From NCBI GenBank assembly GCA_027008885.1, contig JALVDQ010000337.1, positions 1 through 8,792 of the forward strand: a stretch of 8,792 nt of DNA. The letters are read 5' to 3'. Source of the DNA: Thiotrichaceae bacterium (lineage in GTDB: Bacteria; Pseudomonadota; Gammaproteobacteria; Thiotrichales; Thiotrichaceae). Below are positions 1-8,242 of the stretch, one piece after another (the first letter of the stretch is position 1; every line of letters starts with the position of its first letter). The position numbers and the translations under genes were made by a program. The notes under the pieces are model-generated. The model saw nothing but the letters and a program-made list of their open reading frames with translations, had not been told where the DNA came from and made no database searches.

Positions 1-15
1 GGATAATTCAGACAT

Positions 16-42
16 AAAAAGAGGGATGCCGAAGCATCCCTT
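16..42 (-). terminator. Intrinsic terminator downstream of fba
   Basis: Read on the minus strand, GGGATGC (40-34) pairs perfectly with GCATCCC (29-23). The loop is TTCG closed by a C-G pair, the very stable C(UUCG)G tetraloop. The run TCTTTTT (22-16) follows directly. The hairpin lies about 85 bases past the fba stop codon in the direction of fba transcription, so it most likely ends the whole tkt-gap-pgk-pyk-fba unit. The minus-strand U run shows the orientation. Confidence 0.9.
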
Positions 43-67
43 AATTTTAGTACTTATGGAGAGAACT

Positions 68-119
68 AAAAATGCGGTAGCAAGCAATGCCGGTGTTTGT
101 ATCCGGCAGAGTGTCTACC
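68..119 (-). terminator. Imperfect hairpin with T run just after fba (possible first terminator)
   Basis: GGTAG (76-80) pairs with CTACC (115-119), and TGCCGG (88-93) pairs with CCGGCA (103-108). An interior loop separates the two stems. On the minus strand the structure begins about eight bases after the fba stop and is followed by GCATTTTT (75-68). It could be a weak first terminator or a 3'-end stabilising hairpin placed before the stronger C(UUCG)G terminator. The outer stem is short, so function is uncertain. Confidence 0.35.
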
Positions 120-126
120 AAAAAAA

Positions 127-1194
127 TTATGAAACTTTCTGATCCAGCTCACCAGCAGCATAACGCTGTGACATTTCATCAAGTGACGCAATTCTGCCGA
201 TTTTACTTGCATTACCTGCTGCACCAAAGGCTTCGTAACGTGCCTTACAGATTTCTTTCATGGCGTTAGTGGCTTCTTTAAGGAATTTGCGAGGATCGAA
301 GTTAGATGGATTATCATGCAGGTGCTTGCGAATTGCTCCCGTTGATGCCATACGCAGATCGGTATCAATATTAACTTTGGCAACGCCGTTCTTGATGCCT
401 TCGACGATTTCGTTAACAGGTACACCATAGGTTTGACCCATATCACCACCGTAGTTATTGATGATTTCCAGCCAGTCTTGTGGCACTGAAGAGGAACCGT
501 GCATAACAAGGTGCAGATTAGGCAGACGCTCATGGATTTCCTTGATGCGGTCAATACGCAAGATTTCGCCTGTTGGCTCCTGGGTAAACTTGTAAGCACC
601 GTGAGATGTACCGATTGCAATCGCAAGTGCGTCAACATTGGTTGCCTTGACAAAGTCAGCCGCTTCTTCAACCGAAGTTAGCAGCATATCAAGATCCAGC
701 TTGCCTTCTGCGCCATGTCCGTCTTCTTCGCCCATTTCACCTGTTTCCAGTGAACCCAGACAACCCAGCTCGCCTTCTACGGAAACACCGCCAGCGTGAG
801 CCATTTTTACCACTTCTTTGGTCACGTCAACATTGTATTCAAACGTTGATGGTGTTTTACAATCCGCTTCCAGTGAACCGTCCATCATAACCGAGGTAAA
901 ACCAGACTGGATAGAACGCAAGCATACTGCTGGCTCAGAGCCATGATCCTGGTGCATTACGATGGGAATGTGTGGATACATTTCAGTCGCTGCGGTGATC
1001 AGGTGGCGCAGGAAAGGCTCGCCTGCATAGCCGCGTGCCCCCGCAGAACCCTGCATAATAACGGGAGAATCAGTCTCATCAGCCGCCTGCATAATGGCGT
1101 GAACCTGCTCCATATTATTTACGTTAAATGCTGGCATTCCGTAGCCGTTTTCTGCTGCATGATCTAGCAGCTGTCTCATTGAAATTAGAGCCAT
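127..1194 (-). CDS. fba: Class II fructose-bisphosphate aldolase (Calvin cycle subtype)
   Basis: This 355-residue cytosolic zinc enzyme reversibly condenses dihydroxyacetone phosphate and glyceraldehyde-3-phosphate to fructose-1,6-bisphosphate. The subtype also typically makes sedoheptulose-1,7-bisphosphate in the Calvin cycle. The N-terminal [10 protein letters not shown] (21-30) is typical of class II aldolases. HQDHG (81-85) supplies the catalytic Asp83 and zinc ligand His84. Further expected ligands are His198 in GTSHGAYK and His232 in MHGSSS. KVNIDTD (273-279) is the phosphate/substrate loop. Length and the C-terminal [15 protein letters not shown] segment match the Calvin-subtype family rather than E. 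coli FbaA; the subtype call is from recognition, not a search. AAAGGAGA ends about six bases before the ATG and supports this start. It is the last gene of the cluster, 87 bases after pyk, and is followed by a strong terminator. Confidence 0.96.
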   Translation of the reverse strand: MALISMRQLLDHAAENGYGMPAFNVNNMEQVHAIMQAADETDSPVIMQGSAGARGYAGEPFLRHLITAATEMYPHIPIVMHQDHGSEPAVCLRSIQSGFTSVMMDGSLEADCKTPSTFEYNVDVTKEVVKMAHAGGVSVEGELGCLGSLETGEMGEEDGHGAEGKLDLDMLLTSVEEAADFVKATNVDALAIAIGTSHGAYKFTQEPTGEILRIDRIKEIHERLPNLHLVMHGSSSVPQDWLEIINNYGGDMGQTYGVPVNEIVEGIKNGVAKVNIDTDLRMASTGAIRKHLHDNPSNFDPRKFLKEATNAMKEICKARYEAFGAAGNASKIGRIASLDEMSQRYAAGELDQKVS

Positions 1195-1239
1195 TGTGAA
1201 TCTCCTTTGATCGTTTAAAAATATTAAAAAAATGCCTAT

Positions 1240-1268
1240 ATAGTAAGCACAAAATACATATCAGGCAA
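1240..1268 (-). promoter_or_regulatory. Candidate internal promoter for fba
   Basis: In the 87-base pyk-fba spacer, the minus strand carries TTGCCT (1268-1263), then exactly 17 bases, then TACTAT (1245-1240). Each box matches the sigma-70 consensus at four of six positions. A start near 1233 would give a leader of about 40 bases containing the AAAGGAGA ribosome site. AT-rich spacers produce such matches by chance, so this is only a candidate for fba expression independent of pyk. Confidence 0.3.
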
Positions 1269-1281
1269 TAAGCCTCAGTTT

Positions 1282-2748
1282 TTAGCCATCTTCGTGTTTA
1301 CCGACTTCAATTATCTTCATCTGGTTGGTACCGCCATCAGTGCCTGTACCGACAATATCGCCTTTGGTAATAATCACCAGATCGCCCTTGCTGACGATAT
1401 TCTCATCCAGAAGGTGCTCAACCACGAGGCGGTTAGCTTCACGCGGGCTAGTGAGTGGTTCATTGATCCAGACAGGATAAACACCACGGTAAATACTCAC
1501 CCGGCGACAGGTTTCCTCATGCGTTGTCATGGCATAAATCGGAATATCTGAGCTGATGCGTGACATCCATAAAGCCGTGGCACCTGATTCAGTCAATGCG
1601 CCGATGCCTTTAACGCCCATGTGATTAGCCGCATACATGGCTGACATGGCGATGCCTTCATCAATTCGCTTAAACTCCTGTCCCAGGCGATGATTTGATT
1701 TTTTTGCATTCACCGACTGTTCTGCCTCAATGCAAATCGCTGCCATTGCTTCAACAACCCTGGCAGGATGCCTGCCTACAGCGGTTTCACCTGAAAGCAT
1801 CACGGCATCGGTACCATCCATCACGGCATTGGCAACATCAAAAACCTCTGCACGGGTTGGAATGGTGTTCTCAATCATGGTCTCCATCATTTGCGTGGCT
1901 GTGATAACGGCGCGATTCAGCTGCCTGGAGCGTTTGATGATTTTCTTTTGCATCAGGGGCAGGTTAGCATCACCAATTTCGACACCCAGATCACCACGCG
2001 CTACCATTATCACATCGGATGCTTCGATAATGGCATCCAGTGTCGGCTGTTCTACCGCTTCTGCGCGTTCAACTTTGGAAACAATCGCCGCATTACTGCC
2101 TGCTTCCTTGAGTAGCTCTCTGGCATAAACCAGATCGGCAGCATCTCGCGGAAAAGATACGGCTAAAAAATCAATGCCGATTTCAGCCGCGTATTTAATG
2201 TCTTCCTTGTCCTTGTCACTCAGGGCATCAGCAGAAATACCACCGCCACGTTTGTTAATCCCCTTGTTGTTAGACAGCTCACCGCCGACAACGACGGTAG
2301 TATGTATTTCGGTATGATCAATCACATCGGTGACAGACAAAACAATGCGACCGTCATCCAGCATTAAATCATCACCCTTGTAAACATCATTGGGCAGGTC
2401 TTTGTAGGCAATGCCTACGCGCTCCGCTGTGCCGCTATTTTCATCAAAGGCAGCATCAAGCACAAACTTGTCGCCTGACTTGATGGTAACTTTACCGTTG
2501 ATAAAGCGGTCGATGCGGATTTTTGGACCTTGCAAATCGCCCAGAATTGCTACCGACCAGCCGAGTTTTTTGGCAGCATCACGAACCAGTTTTGCGCGGT
2601 ATTTATGATCTTCCAGTTCACCATGAGAAAAATTAAGACGCACCACGTCAACACCTGCGCGAATCATGTCTTCCACTGCTTCAGGTGTGTTGGTTGCTGG
2701 CCCCATGGTCGCAACAATTTTGGTCCTTCTTAGCGTTTTTCGCATCAT
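1282..2748 (-). CDS. pyk: Pyruvate kinase (PykA type)
   Basis: This 488-residue enzyme transfers phosphate from phosphoenolpyruvate to ADP, giving pyruvate and ATP. The N-terminal LRRTKIVATMGPAT and the RLNFSHG loop (37-43) start the TIM barrel. LGDLQGPKIR (69-78) leads into the B domain (about 75-175). SKVERAEA (224-231) contains the catalytic Lys225, and MVARGDLGVE (248-257) plus ITATQMMET (282-290) are the metal/PEP-binding signatures. The C-terminal allosteric domain runs from about 350. Sequence style is closest to E. coli PykA (480 aa), which is activated by AMP and sugar monophosphates; the same regulation here is inference. The start is ambiguous: two ATG codons are adjacent, and AAGGA lies 13 bases before the first. 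The second gives the N-terminus most like PykA. A terminator hairpin ends only 30 bases upstream of the start. Confidence 0.96.
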   Translation of the reverse strand: MMRKTLRRTKIVATMGPATNTPEAVEDMIRAGVDVVRLNFSHGELEDHKYRAKLVRDAAKKLGWSVAILGDLQGPKIRIDRFINGKVTIKSGDKFVLDAAFDENSGTAERVGIAYKDLPNDVYKGDDLMLDDGRIVLSVTDVIDHTEIHTTVVVGGELSNNKGINKRGGGISADALSDKDKEDIKYAAEIGIDFLAVSFPRDAADLVYARELLKEAGSNAAIVSKVERAEAVEQPTLDAIIEASDVIMVARGDLGVEIGDANLPLMQKKIIKRSRQLNRAVITATQMMETMIENTIPTRAEVFDVANAVMDGTDAVMLSGETAVGRHPARVVEAMAAICIEAEQSVNAKKSNHRLGQEFKRIDEGIAMSAMYAANHMGVKGIGALTESGATALWMSRISSDIPIYAMTTHEETCRRVSIYRGVYPVWINEPLTSPREANRLVVEHLLDENIVSKGDLVIITKGDIVGTGTDGGTNQMKIIEVGKHEDG

Positions 2749-2778
2749 AATACGAATTATGTCCTTATTTTTTTATAT

Positions 2779-2807
2779 AAAAGCCACAGTTTTATACTGT
2801 GGCTTTT
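2779..2807 (-). terminator. Hairpin terminator between pgk and pyk, in the pyk leader
   Basis: AAAAGCCACAG (2779-2789) pairs perfectly with CTGTGGCTTTT (2797-2807). An extra T-A pair (2790-2796) makes 12 base pairs around the loop TTTAT. On the minus strand the descending arm ends in TTTT followed by ATAT; on the plus strand it runs into five T. It can therefore act in both directions. It lies about 109 bases after the pgk stop and 30 bases before the pyk start, so pyk must be expressed by read-through or from a start at its very edge. Confidence 0.8.
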
Positions 2808-2820
2808 TACACCTGCGTGT

Positions 2821-2879
2821 GTAGCTCGGATTAGCCAAAGCGTAATCCGACATGATCGCAGCACTATGTTGGATTACGC
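2821..2879 (+). repeat. REP-like palindrome with GTAG head (copy 1)
   Basis: The element starts with GTAG (2821-2824), the tetranucleotide that heads many bacterial REP elements. TCGGATTA (2826-2833) plus GC pairs with GC plus TAATCCGA (2843-2850) around a CAAA loop, with one bulged G. The same central strand can instead pair to the right: GCGTAATCCGACAT (2840-2853) with ATGTTGGATTACGC (2866-2879), 14 pairs including one G-T. The two folds exclude each other. A diverged relative lies at 7915-7989. It is noncoding and fills most of the pgk-pyk spacer. Assignment to a REP family is by appearance only. Confidence 0.7.
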
Positions 2880-2915
2880 GAGTAAATCATTAGGCACTAA
2901 CAAATTTTTTCTGTT

Positions 2916-4097
2916 TTAACCTTTGGCGCGCTCTTCGAGCATGGCAACAACGGGTAATTTTTTGCCTTCCAGGAACTCCAGGAATGAACCACCGCCGGTT
3001 GAAATATACGAAACTTTATCCGCAATATCATACTTGTCAACAGCCGCCAGGGTATCACCACCACCTGCAACCGAGAAGCCATCAGATTCGGCAATCGCCA
3101 TTGCTATCGTCTTGGTTCCTTCACCAAACTGGTCAAATTCAAATACGCCAACCGGACCATTCCAGACGATTGTGCCTGCTTTGCGAATGACTTCTGCCAG
3201 TGCTTCGGCTGATTTGGGTCCAATATCAAAAATCATGTCGTCATCAGCGACATCAGTAACGTCTTTAACAGTTGCTTCGGCAGTCTCTGAAAACTCTTTG
3301 CCACACACAACATCGGTCGGTACAGGGATGTCACCGCCATTGCTCTGTGCTGCTGCTTTTAGCTCTTTGGCAGTATCAACCAGGTCTTCTTCATAAAGCG
3401 AGTTGCCTACATTGTAACCTTCTGCGGCGATGAAAGTGTTAGCAATACCACCGCCCACAATGAGCTGATCAACCACTTTTGAGAGTGATTCAAGTACGGT
3501 TAACTTGGTAGAAACCTTGGAGCCACCAACCAGTGCCACCATTGGGCGTGCTGGATTATCGAGCGCCTTGCCAAGTGCTTCCAGCTCACCCGCAAGCAAT
3601 GGACCTGCCGCTGCGATTGGTGCAAACTGACCTGCGCCGTGAGTTGATGCCTGGGCGCGATGCGCTGTACCAAAGGCATCCATAACATATACATCACACA
3701 GTGAAGCGTATTTTTTTGAAAGCTCTTCATCATTGGCTTTTTCGCCTTTGTTAAAGCGTACATTTTCGAGTAGCACCACGTCACCGTCATTAAGCTCAGG
3801 TGCCTTTTCCAGATAATCCGTCACCAGTTTGACATCTTTACCCAGCAATTTGCCCATGTGTTCTGCAACAGGTGCAAGCGAAAATATCTCTTCAGGTGAG
3901 CCTTCTGTGGGGCGACCAAGATGCGACATAATCATGACCTTTGCGCCCGCTTCAACCAGCTTTTCGATGGATGGCAATGAAGCGCGAATACGTTTGTCAG
4001 ACGTTACTTTGCCGTCTTTTATTGGCACATTGAGGTCTTGGCGGATGAGAACACGCTTTCCTGCTAGATCCAAATCAGTCATCTTGATTACAGACAT
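2916..4097 (-). CDS. pgk: Phosphoglycerate kinase
   Basis: This 393-residue cytosolic enzyme reversibly exchanges phosphate between 1,3-bisphosphoglycerate/ADP and 3-phosphoglycerate/ATP. It makes ATP in glycolysis and consumes it in gluconeogenesis or the Calvin cycle. RQDLNVP (19-25), SHLGRP (58-63), ENVRF (111-115) and AHRAQAST (145-152) form the basic patch that binds phosphoglycerate in the N-lobe. GGSKVSTK (191-198), the WNGPVGVFE loop (312-320) and GGGDT (345-349) form the nucleotide side in the C-lobe. Length is close to the E. coli enzyme (387 aa). GGAG lies six bases before the ATG, confirming the start. The reading frame is complete. It is separated from gap by a 317-base repeat-filled spacer and followed by a REP-like palindrome and a terminator before pyk. 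Confidence 0.97.
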   Translation of the reverse strand: MSVIKMTDLDLAGKRVLIRQDLNVPIKDGKVTSDKRIRASLPSIEKLVEAGAKVMIMSHLGRPTEGSPEEIFSLAPVAEHMGKLLGKDVKLVTDYLEKAPELNDGDVVLLENVRFNKGEKANDEELSKKYASLCDVYVMDAFGTAHRAQASTHGAGQFAPIAAAGPLLAGELEALGKALDNPARPMVALVGGSKVSTKLTVLESLSKVVDQLIVGGGIANTFIAAEGYNVGNSLYEEDLVDTAKELKAAAQSNGGDIPVPTDVVCGKEFSETAEATVKDVTDVADDDMIFDIGPKSAEALAEVIRKAGTIVWNGPVGVFEFDQFGEGTKTIAMAIAESDGFSVAGGGDTLAAVDKYDIADKVSYISTGGGSFLEFLEGKKLPVVAMLEERAKG

Positions 4098-4162
4098 GGG
4101 GAACTCCTTTAATATGAATATGAATTACATTAGATTATTAAATAAAAAAACTTGTGCTGGGG

Positions 4163-4190
4163 CTTAATACCCATCCCCCCTGTTTTTTTA
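4163..4190 (+). repeat. Solo copy of the C-rich/T-run repeat (arm A), upstream of pgk
   Basis: CTTAATACCCAT is followed by six C, TG and a run of seven T. Apart from one extra T this is the same 25-base sequence found on the minus strand at 5477-5453, just upstream of gap. A third, looser copy is at 5658-5680. Arms A and B face each other across the gap gene. No pairing partner lies next to arm A, so it is a solo end, not a hairpin. It lies about 65 bases upstream of pgk and points away from it, which argues against a simple promoter element. Confidence 0.65.
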
Positions 4191-4217
4191 TACTTTTTGA
4201 AGAGGCTTTATTATCTT

Positions 4218-4298
4218 GTAGGGTCGCTGTAGCTTTGCGAAACCGACCAATAATCGAGGCTCAAATCTGGTCGGTTCCGTAAACTTCACCGACCCTAC
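4218..4298. repeat. REP-pair (BIME-like) inverted repeat in the gap-pgk spacer
   Basis: The left arm (4218-4249) begins GTAGGGTCG and ends AACCGACCA. The right arm (4268-4298) is its imperfect reverse complement, beginning TGGTCGGTT and ending CGACCCTAC. Most positions match, with a handful of substitutions and one indel. Each arm is headed by GTAG and also contains an internal GGTCG/CGACC pairing, so the unit looks like two REP elements in opposite orientation around an 18-base spacer. It is noncoding and unrelated in sequence to the 2821 copy. It may stabilise gap mRNA ends or serve a REP-associated transposase elsewhere in the genome; neither is shown here. Confidence 0.75.
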
Positions 4299-4327
4299 TG
4301 AGTAGTTACCAAATTCTTTTATTTAAT

Positions 4328-4364
4328 AAACTTGTGGGCATGAATAAATCATACCCACAAATTT
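4328..4364 (-). terminator. Hairpin terminator downstream of gap
   Basis: On the minus strand TTGTGGGTATGA (4360-4349) pairs with TCATGCCCACAA (4343-4332) around a five-base loop. Flanking AAAT/GTTT pairs extend it to about 16 pairs. Two positions pair only as U-G on the minus-strand RNA and would be C-A mismatches on the plus strand, so the structure is built for the gap transcript. An imperfect tail (ATTAAATAAAAG) follows instead of a clean U run, so termination may be partial. It starts about 50 bases after the gap stop. Confidence 0.65.
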
Positions 4365-4414
4365 GTTTCTTAAATCAGATAGCCTCTTAGGAGGAGACCA
4401 TCCAAACTAAAAAA

Positions 4415-5680
<1,266 letters not shown>

Positions 5681-5722
5681 GAATGTTTTTGCGTAAGCCC
5701 TTAATGCACCTGGCAAATAAGC

Positions 5723-7720
5723 TTAAGCGACTTCGTTAATTGCGTTAGTTACTGCTTCTGTTGTAATACCGAAGTGCTTGAATAGCTCAGGTGCAGGCGC
5801 TGACTCACCAAAGGTTGTCATGCCGATAACCTTGCCGTTAGTGCCAACGTATTTCCACCAGCCATCCATAATCGCTGCTTCAACTGCAACCCGCGCAGTC
5901 ACTGCCGCAGGCAACACAGACTCTTTGTAGTCATCATCCTGCTGCTCAAACACTTCAACAGAAGGCATTGAAACAACACGCACTTTCTTGTCGGATGCTT
6001 CAGCCGCTTCCATTGCAAGATGCACTTCAGAACCGGTTGCGATCACAATCACATCAGGCGTTCCGTCGGTATCCCTGAGGATGTAGCCACCTTTGGCAAT
6101 ATTTGCAATGGTCGCATCGTCACGCTTCTGGAAAGGCAGGTTCTGACGAGAGAAAACCAGTGTTGTTGGGCGTTTGTCATTTTCAATCGCATCTTTCCAT
6201 GCAACCACGGTTTCAACCGTATCACAAGGTCTCCAGACTGCCATATTGGGAATCATGCGTAATGTCGGGATCTGCTCAACACACTGGTGCGTAGGACCGT
6301 CTTCACCCAGACCGATAGAATCATGTGTAAACACAAAGATTGAGCGAATCTTCATTAATGCCGCCATGCGCAGCGCATTACGCGCATATTCGGAGAACAT
6401 CAGGAAGGTTGCACCGTAAGGTATTAAACCGCCGTGCAGAGCCACACCATTCATAATGGCAGACATACCAAACTCACGCACACCATAAGAGATGTAGTTA
6501 CCCGCAAAATTCATTGTCTTGGAGCCGTGATCATCATTGATGCGCACCGACATATCATTGAAGGTGTTGTTAGATGGCGACAGATCAGCCGATCCACCCA
6601 AAAATTCAGGCAGAATCGGTGCAAAGCCGTTTAATGCGCCTTTAGAAGCAACGCGGGTTGCTGGCGACTCTGCTTTTTCATTGGTTTCAGCAATAAGTTT
6701 TTGCGCGTGCTCTTCAAAGTTCGCTGGCAATTCACCCGCCATACGACGTTTGAACTCTGCCGCTTCCTCTGGAAACTCTTTTTCATAGGCAGCGAATTTT
6801 TTATTCCATTTTTCCTCTGCTGCCTTGCCTGCTTCTTTCGCATCCCATCCTTCATAGACATCATCAGGAATTTCAAATGGCTCATAAGGCCAGGGAAGAT
6901 GCTTGCGTGTTGCTGCGATTTCTTCTTCACCCAGAGCTTCACCGTGAACATGATGACCGCCTTCCTTGTTGGGCGCGCCTTTACCGATAATGGTTTTACA
7001 GCAGATCAGTGAAGGCTTCTTGGATTTTTTGGCTTTCTTGATTGCCTTCTTGATTGCTTTTGGATCATGTCCGTCAACAGACTGCACATGCCAGTTACAG
7101 GCCTTAAAGCGCTTGGGCGTATCATCGCCAAACCAGCCATCAACATTTCCGTCGATAGAGATATTATTATCATCATAGAAACAAATCAGCTTCTTCAGCT
7201 TGAAAGATCCAGCCAGAGAGATCGCCTCCTGCGAGATACCTTCCATCAAACAGCCATCACCCAGGAAAACCCAGGTATTGTGATTAACGATTTTATGACC
7301 CTTTTTGTTGAACTGCTTTGCCATGATTTTTTCAGCCAAAGCAAAACCAACCGCATTGGTAATACCCTGCCCCAGAGGACCCGTGGTTGTCTCAATGCCT
7401 GGGGTGTATCCATACTCGGGATGTCCGGGTGTTTTTGAATGCAATTTACGGAAAGACTTAAGATCATCAATCGACAAATCATAGCCCGTTAAATGCAAAA
7501 CAGAATACGGCAGCATTGAACCATGCCCGTTAGACATAATAAAACGGTCACGGTCAACCCAGTTCGGGTTGGACGGGTTATGTTTCATAAAGTCGTTGAA
7601 AAGTACTTCAGCGATATCCGCCATAGCCATAGGCGCGCCAGGATGCCCTGAATTTGGAATCTGGATTGCGTCCATAGTAAGAGCGCGTATGGCGTTAGCC
7701 AGTTTTGCACGATTTGACAT
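5723..7720 (-). CDS. tkt: Transketolase
   Basis: This 665-residue thiamine-diphosphate enzyme moves two-carbon ketol units between sugar phosphates and links triose/hexose phosphates with pentose phosphates. SGHPGAPM (24-31, His26) and NGHGSM (64-69, His66) are active-site loops. GDG (154-156) through the acidic/Asn segment DDNN (183-186) is the TPP/Mg site. The pyrimidine domain has VREFGM (414-419, catalytic Glu416) and [15 protein letters not shown] (465-479). The C-terminal domain follows, ending near the family length (E. coli TktA is 663). A lysine-rich helix (221-236) is unusual but probably on the surface. The frame is open 25 codons further upstream, but the ATG at 7720 is preferred because AAGGAG stands six bases before it and [14 protein letters not shown] aligns with known transketolase N-termini. 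It is the first gene of the minus-strand cluster. Confidence 0.97.
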   Translation of the reverse strand: MSNRAKLANAIRALTMDAIQIPNSGHPGAPMAMADIAEVLFNDFMKHNPSNPNWVDRDRFIMSNGHGSMLPYSVLHLTGYDLSIDDLKSFRKLHSKTPGHPEYGYTPGIETTTGPLGQGITNAVGFALAEKIMAKQFNKKGHKIVNHNTWVFLGDGCLMEGISQEAISLAGSFKLKKLICFYDDNNISIDGNVDGWFGDDTPKRFKACNWHVQSVDGHDPKAIKKAIKKAKKSKKPSLICCKTIIGKGAPNKEGGHHVHGEALGEEEIAATRKHLPWPYEPFEIPDDVYEGWDAKEAGKAAEEKWNKKFAAYEKEFPEEAAEFKRRMAGELPANFEEHAQKLIAETNEKAESPATRVASKGALNGFAPILPEFLGGSADLSPSNNTFNDMSVRINDDHGSKTMNFAGNYISYGVREFGMSAIMNGVALHGGLIPYGATFLMFSEYARNALRMAALMKIRSIFVFTHDSIGLGEDGPTHQCVEQIPTLRMIPNMAVWRPCDTVETVVAWKDAIENDKRPTTLVFSRQNLPFQKRDDATIANIAKGGYILRDTDGTPDVIVIATGSEVHLAMEAAEASDKKVRVVSMPSVEVFEQQDDDYKESVLPAAVTARVAVEAAIMDGWWKYVGTNGKVIGMTTFGESAPAPELFKHFGITTEAVTNAINEVA

Positions 7721-7726
7721 TAAGCT

Positions 7727-7732
7727 CTCCTT
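7727..7732 (-). promoter_or_regulatory. Ribosome binding site that fixes the tkt start
   Basis: AAGGAG on the minus strand lies six bases before the ATG at 7720. The longer in-frame ATG at 7795 has no comparable site, and the extra 25 residues (rich in K, R and polar residues) do not resemble transketolase. This decides the start. Confidence 0.85.
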
Positions 7733-7914
7733 GATAGGTGTTAAATTGTAACTGTTGTATACCTGAATCCGTGGCTCTTTACGCTTCTGCGGCATGAGTC
7801 ACACGGCTTTCAGGGTAATAGATACCTGTTTGGTCTGGCAAGCAGACAAGCATGAGGTTAATTACATGGTATCCATTATTAGGTAGTGGTTAAAGCTGTG
7901 TTTTGCAGATCCCC

Positions 7915-7989
7915 TTAGCCGAAGCGTGACCGGCAGAGCGTGGCACTATGCCAGATTATGTTGGATCACGCCAGATTATGCTACGCATT
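7915..7989 (-). repeat. Degenerate REP-like repeat (copy 2) with an internal 11-bp duplication
   Basis: TTAGCCGAAGCGT (7915-7927) matches TTAGCCAAAGCGT of the 2821-2879 element with one change. GCACTATG (7943-7950) and TTGGATCACGC (7961-7971) match its right half. Spacing is altered: GCCAGATTATG occurs twice, at 7950-7960 and 7970-7980, exactly 20 bases apart, and interrupts the element. Read on the minus strand it begins GTAG (7983-7980), as in other REP-like units. The palindrome is weakened, so this looks like a decayed copy. Confidence 0.55.
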
Positions 7990-8242
7990 GAGTAATTTTA
8001 CAGTTTTAACCCCTGCCCATTATTATTTCAAAGTATGCGCACAGAGAATTTGGAGCGAACATTCTGTAGTAAATAGAACGAATGAGCAACATCTACTTAG
8101 GGATATGCGAATTACGTAAATTTCTGTGACTCGTCAAGAGTACAGTCTGCACAAATAATAATCAATCGGACAGGCATAAATTTACTGTTTTTATAAAAAT
8201 TGATTCTTGCAGATTGGCGACTTAGGCTTCAGAATCGCCACC

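Larger units (their letters stand above)
7721..8242. other. 522-base divergent spacer between tkt and the di-iron protein gene
   Basis: I see no convincing gene here. It must hold promoters for both directions. For tkt, the minus strand has TACAAT (7750-7745), five of six bases of a -10 box, about 25 bases before the start, but no clear -35 partner. A small hairpin GTCTG/CAGAC lies near 7830-7850. For the plus-strand gene, TATAAA (8192-8197) with CGGACA 19 bases before it is a weak candidate. The middle holds a degenerate REP-like copy (7915-7989). Around 8048-8090 is a segment beginning AATTTGGAGCGAAC that loosely resembles the centre of the MITE at 5478-5637. Confidence 0.5.

Noticed and set aside
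1261..1284. AGGC/GCCT hairpin with a plus-strand T run after pyk
   Set aside because: Only four base pairs, and the T run is on the plus strand, the wrong side to terminate pyk.
1730..2128. A 132-codon plus-strand frame inside pyk
   Set aside because: It is the antisense shadow of a well-conserved pyruvate kinase sequence, with no independent start signal.
2923..3396. A 157-codon plus-strand frame, serine-rich, inside pgk
   Set aside because: The composition is what the complement of pgk codons gives; there is no domain and no ribosome site.
4098..4190. A promoter for pgk
   Set aside because: TATAAA and TTTAAT words occur on the minus strand, but none has a credible -35 box at 16-18 bases; the region is too AT-rich to call.
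7721..7795. A 25-residue N-terminal extension of transketolase
   Set aside because: No ribosome site at 7795, no similarity to transketolase N-termini, and an excellent AAGGAG in front of the ATG at 7720.
7721..7900. A riboswitch upstream of tkt
   Set aside because: Only a short GTCTG/CAGAC hairpin is visible; no known riboswitch core sequence or conserved multi-stem layout could be recognised.
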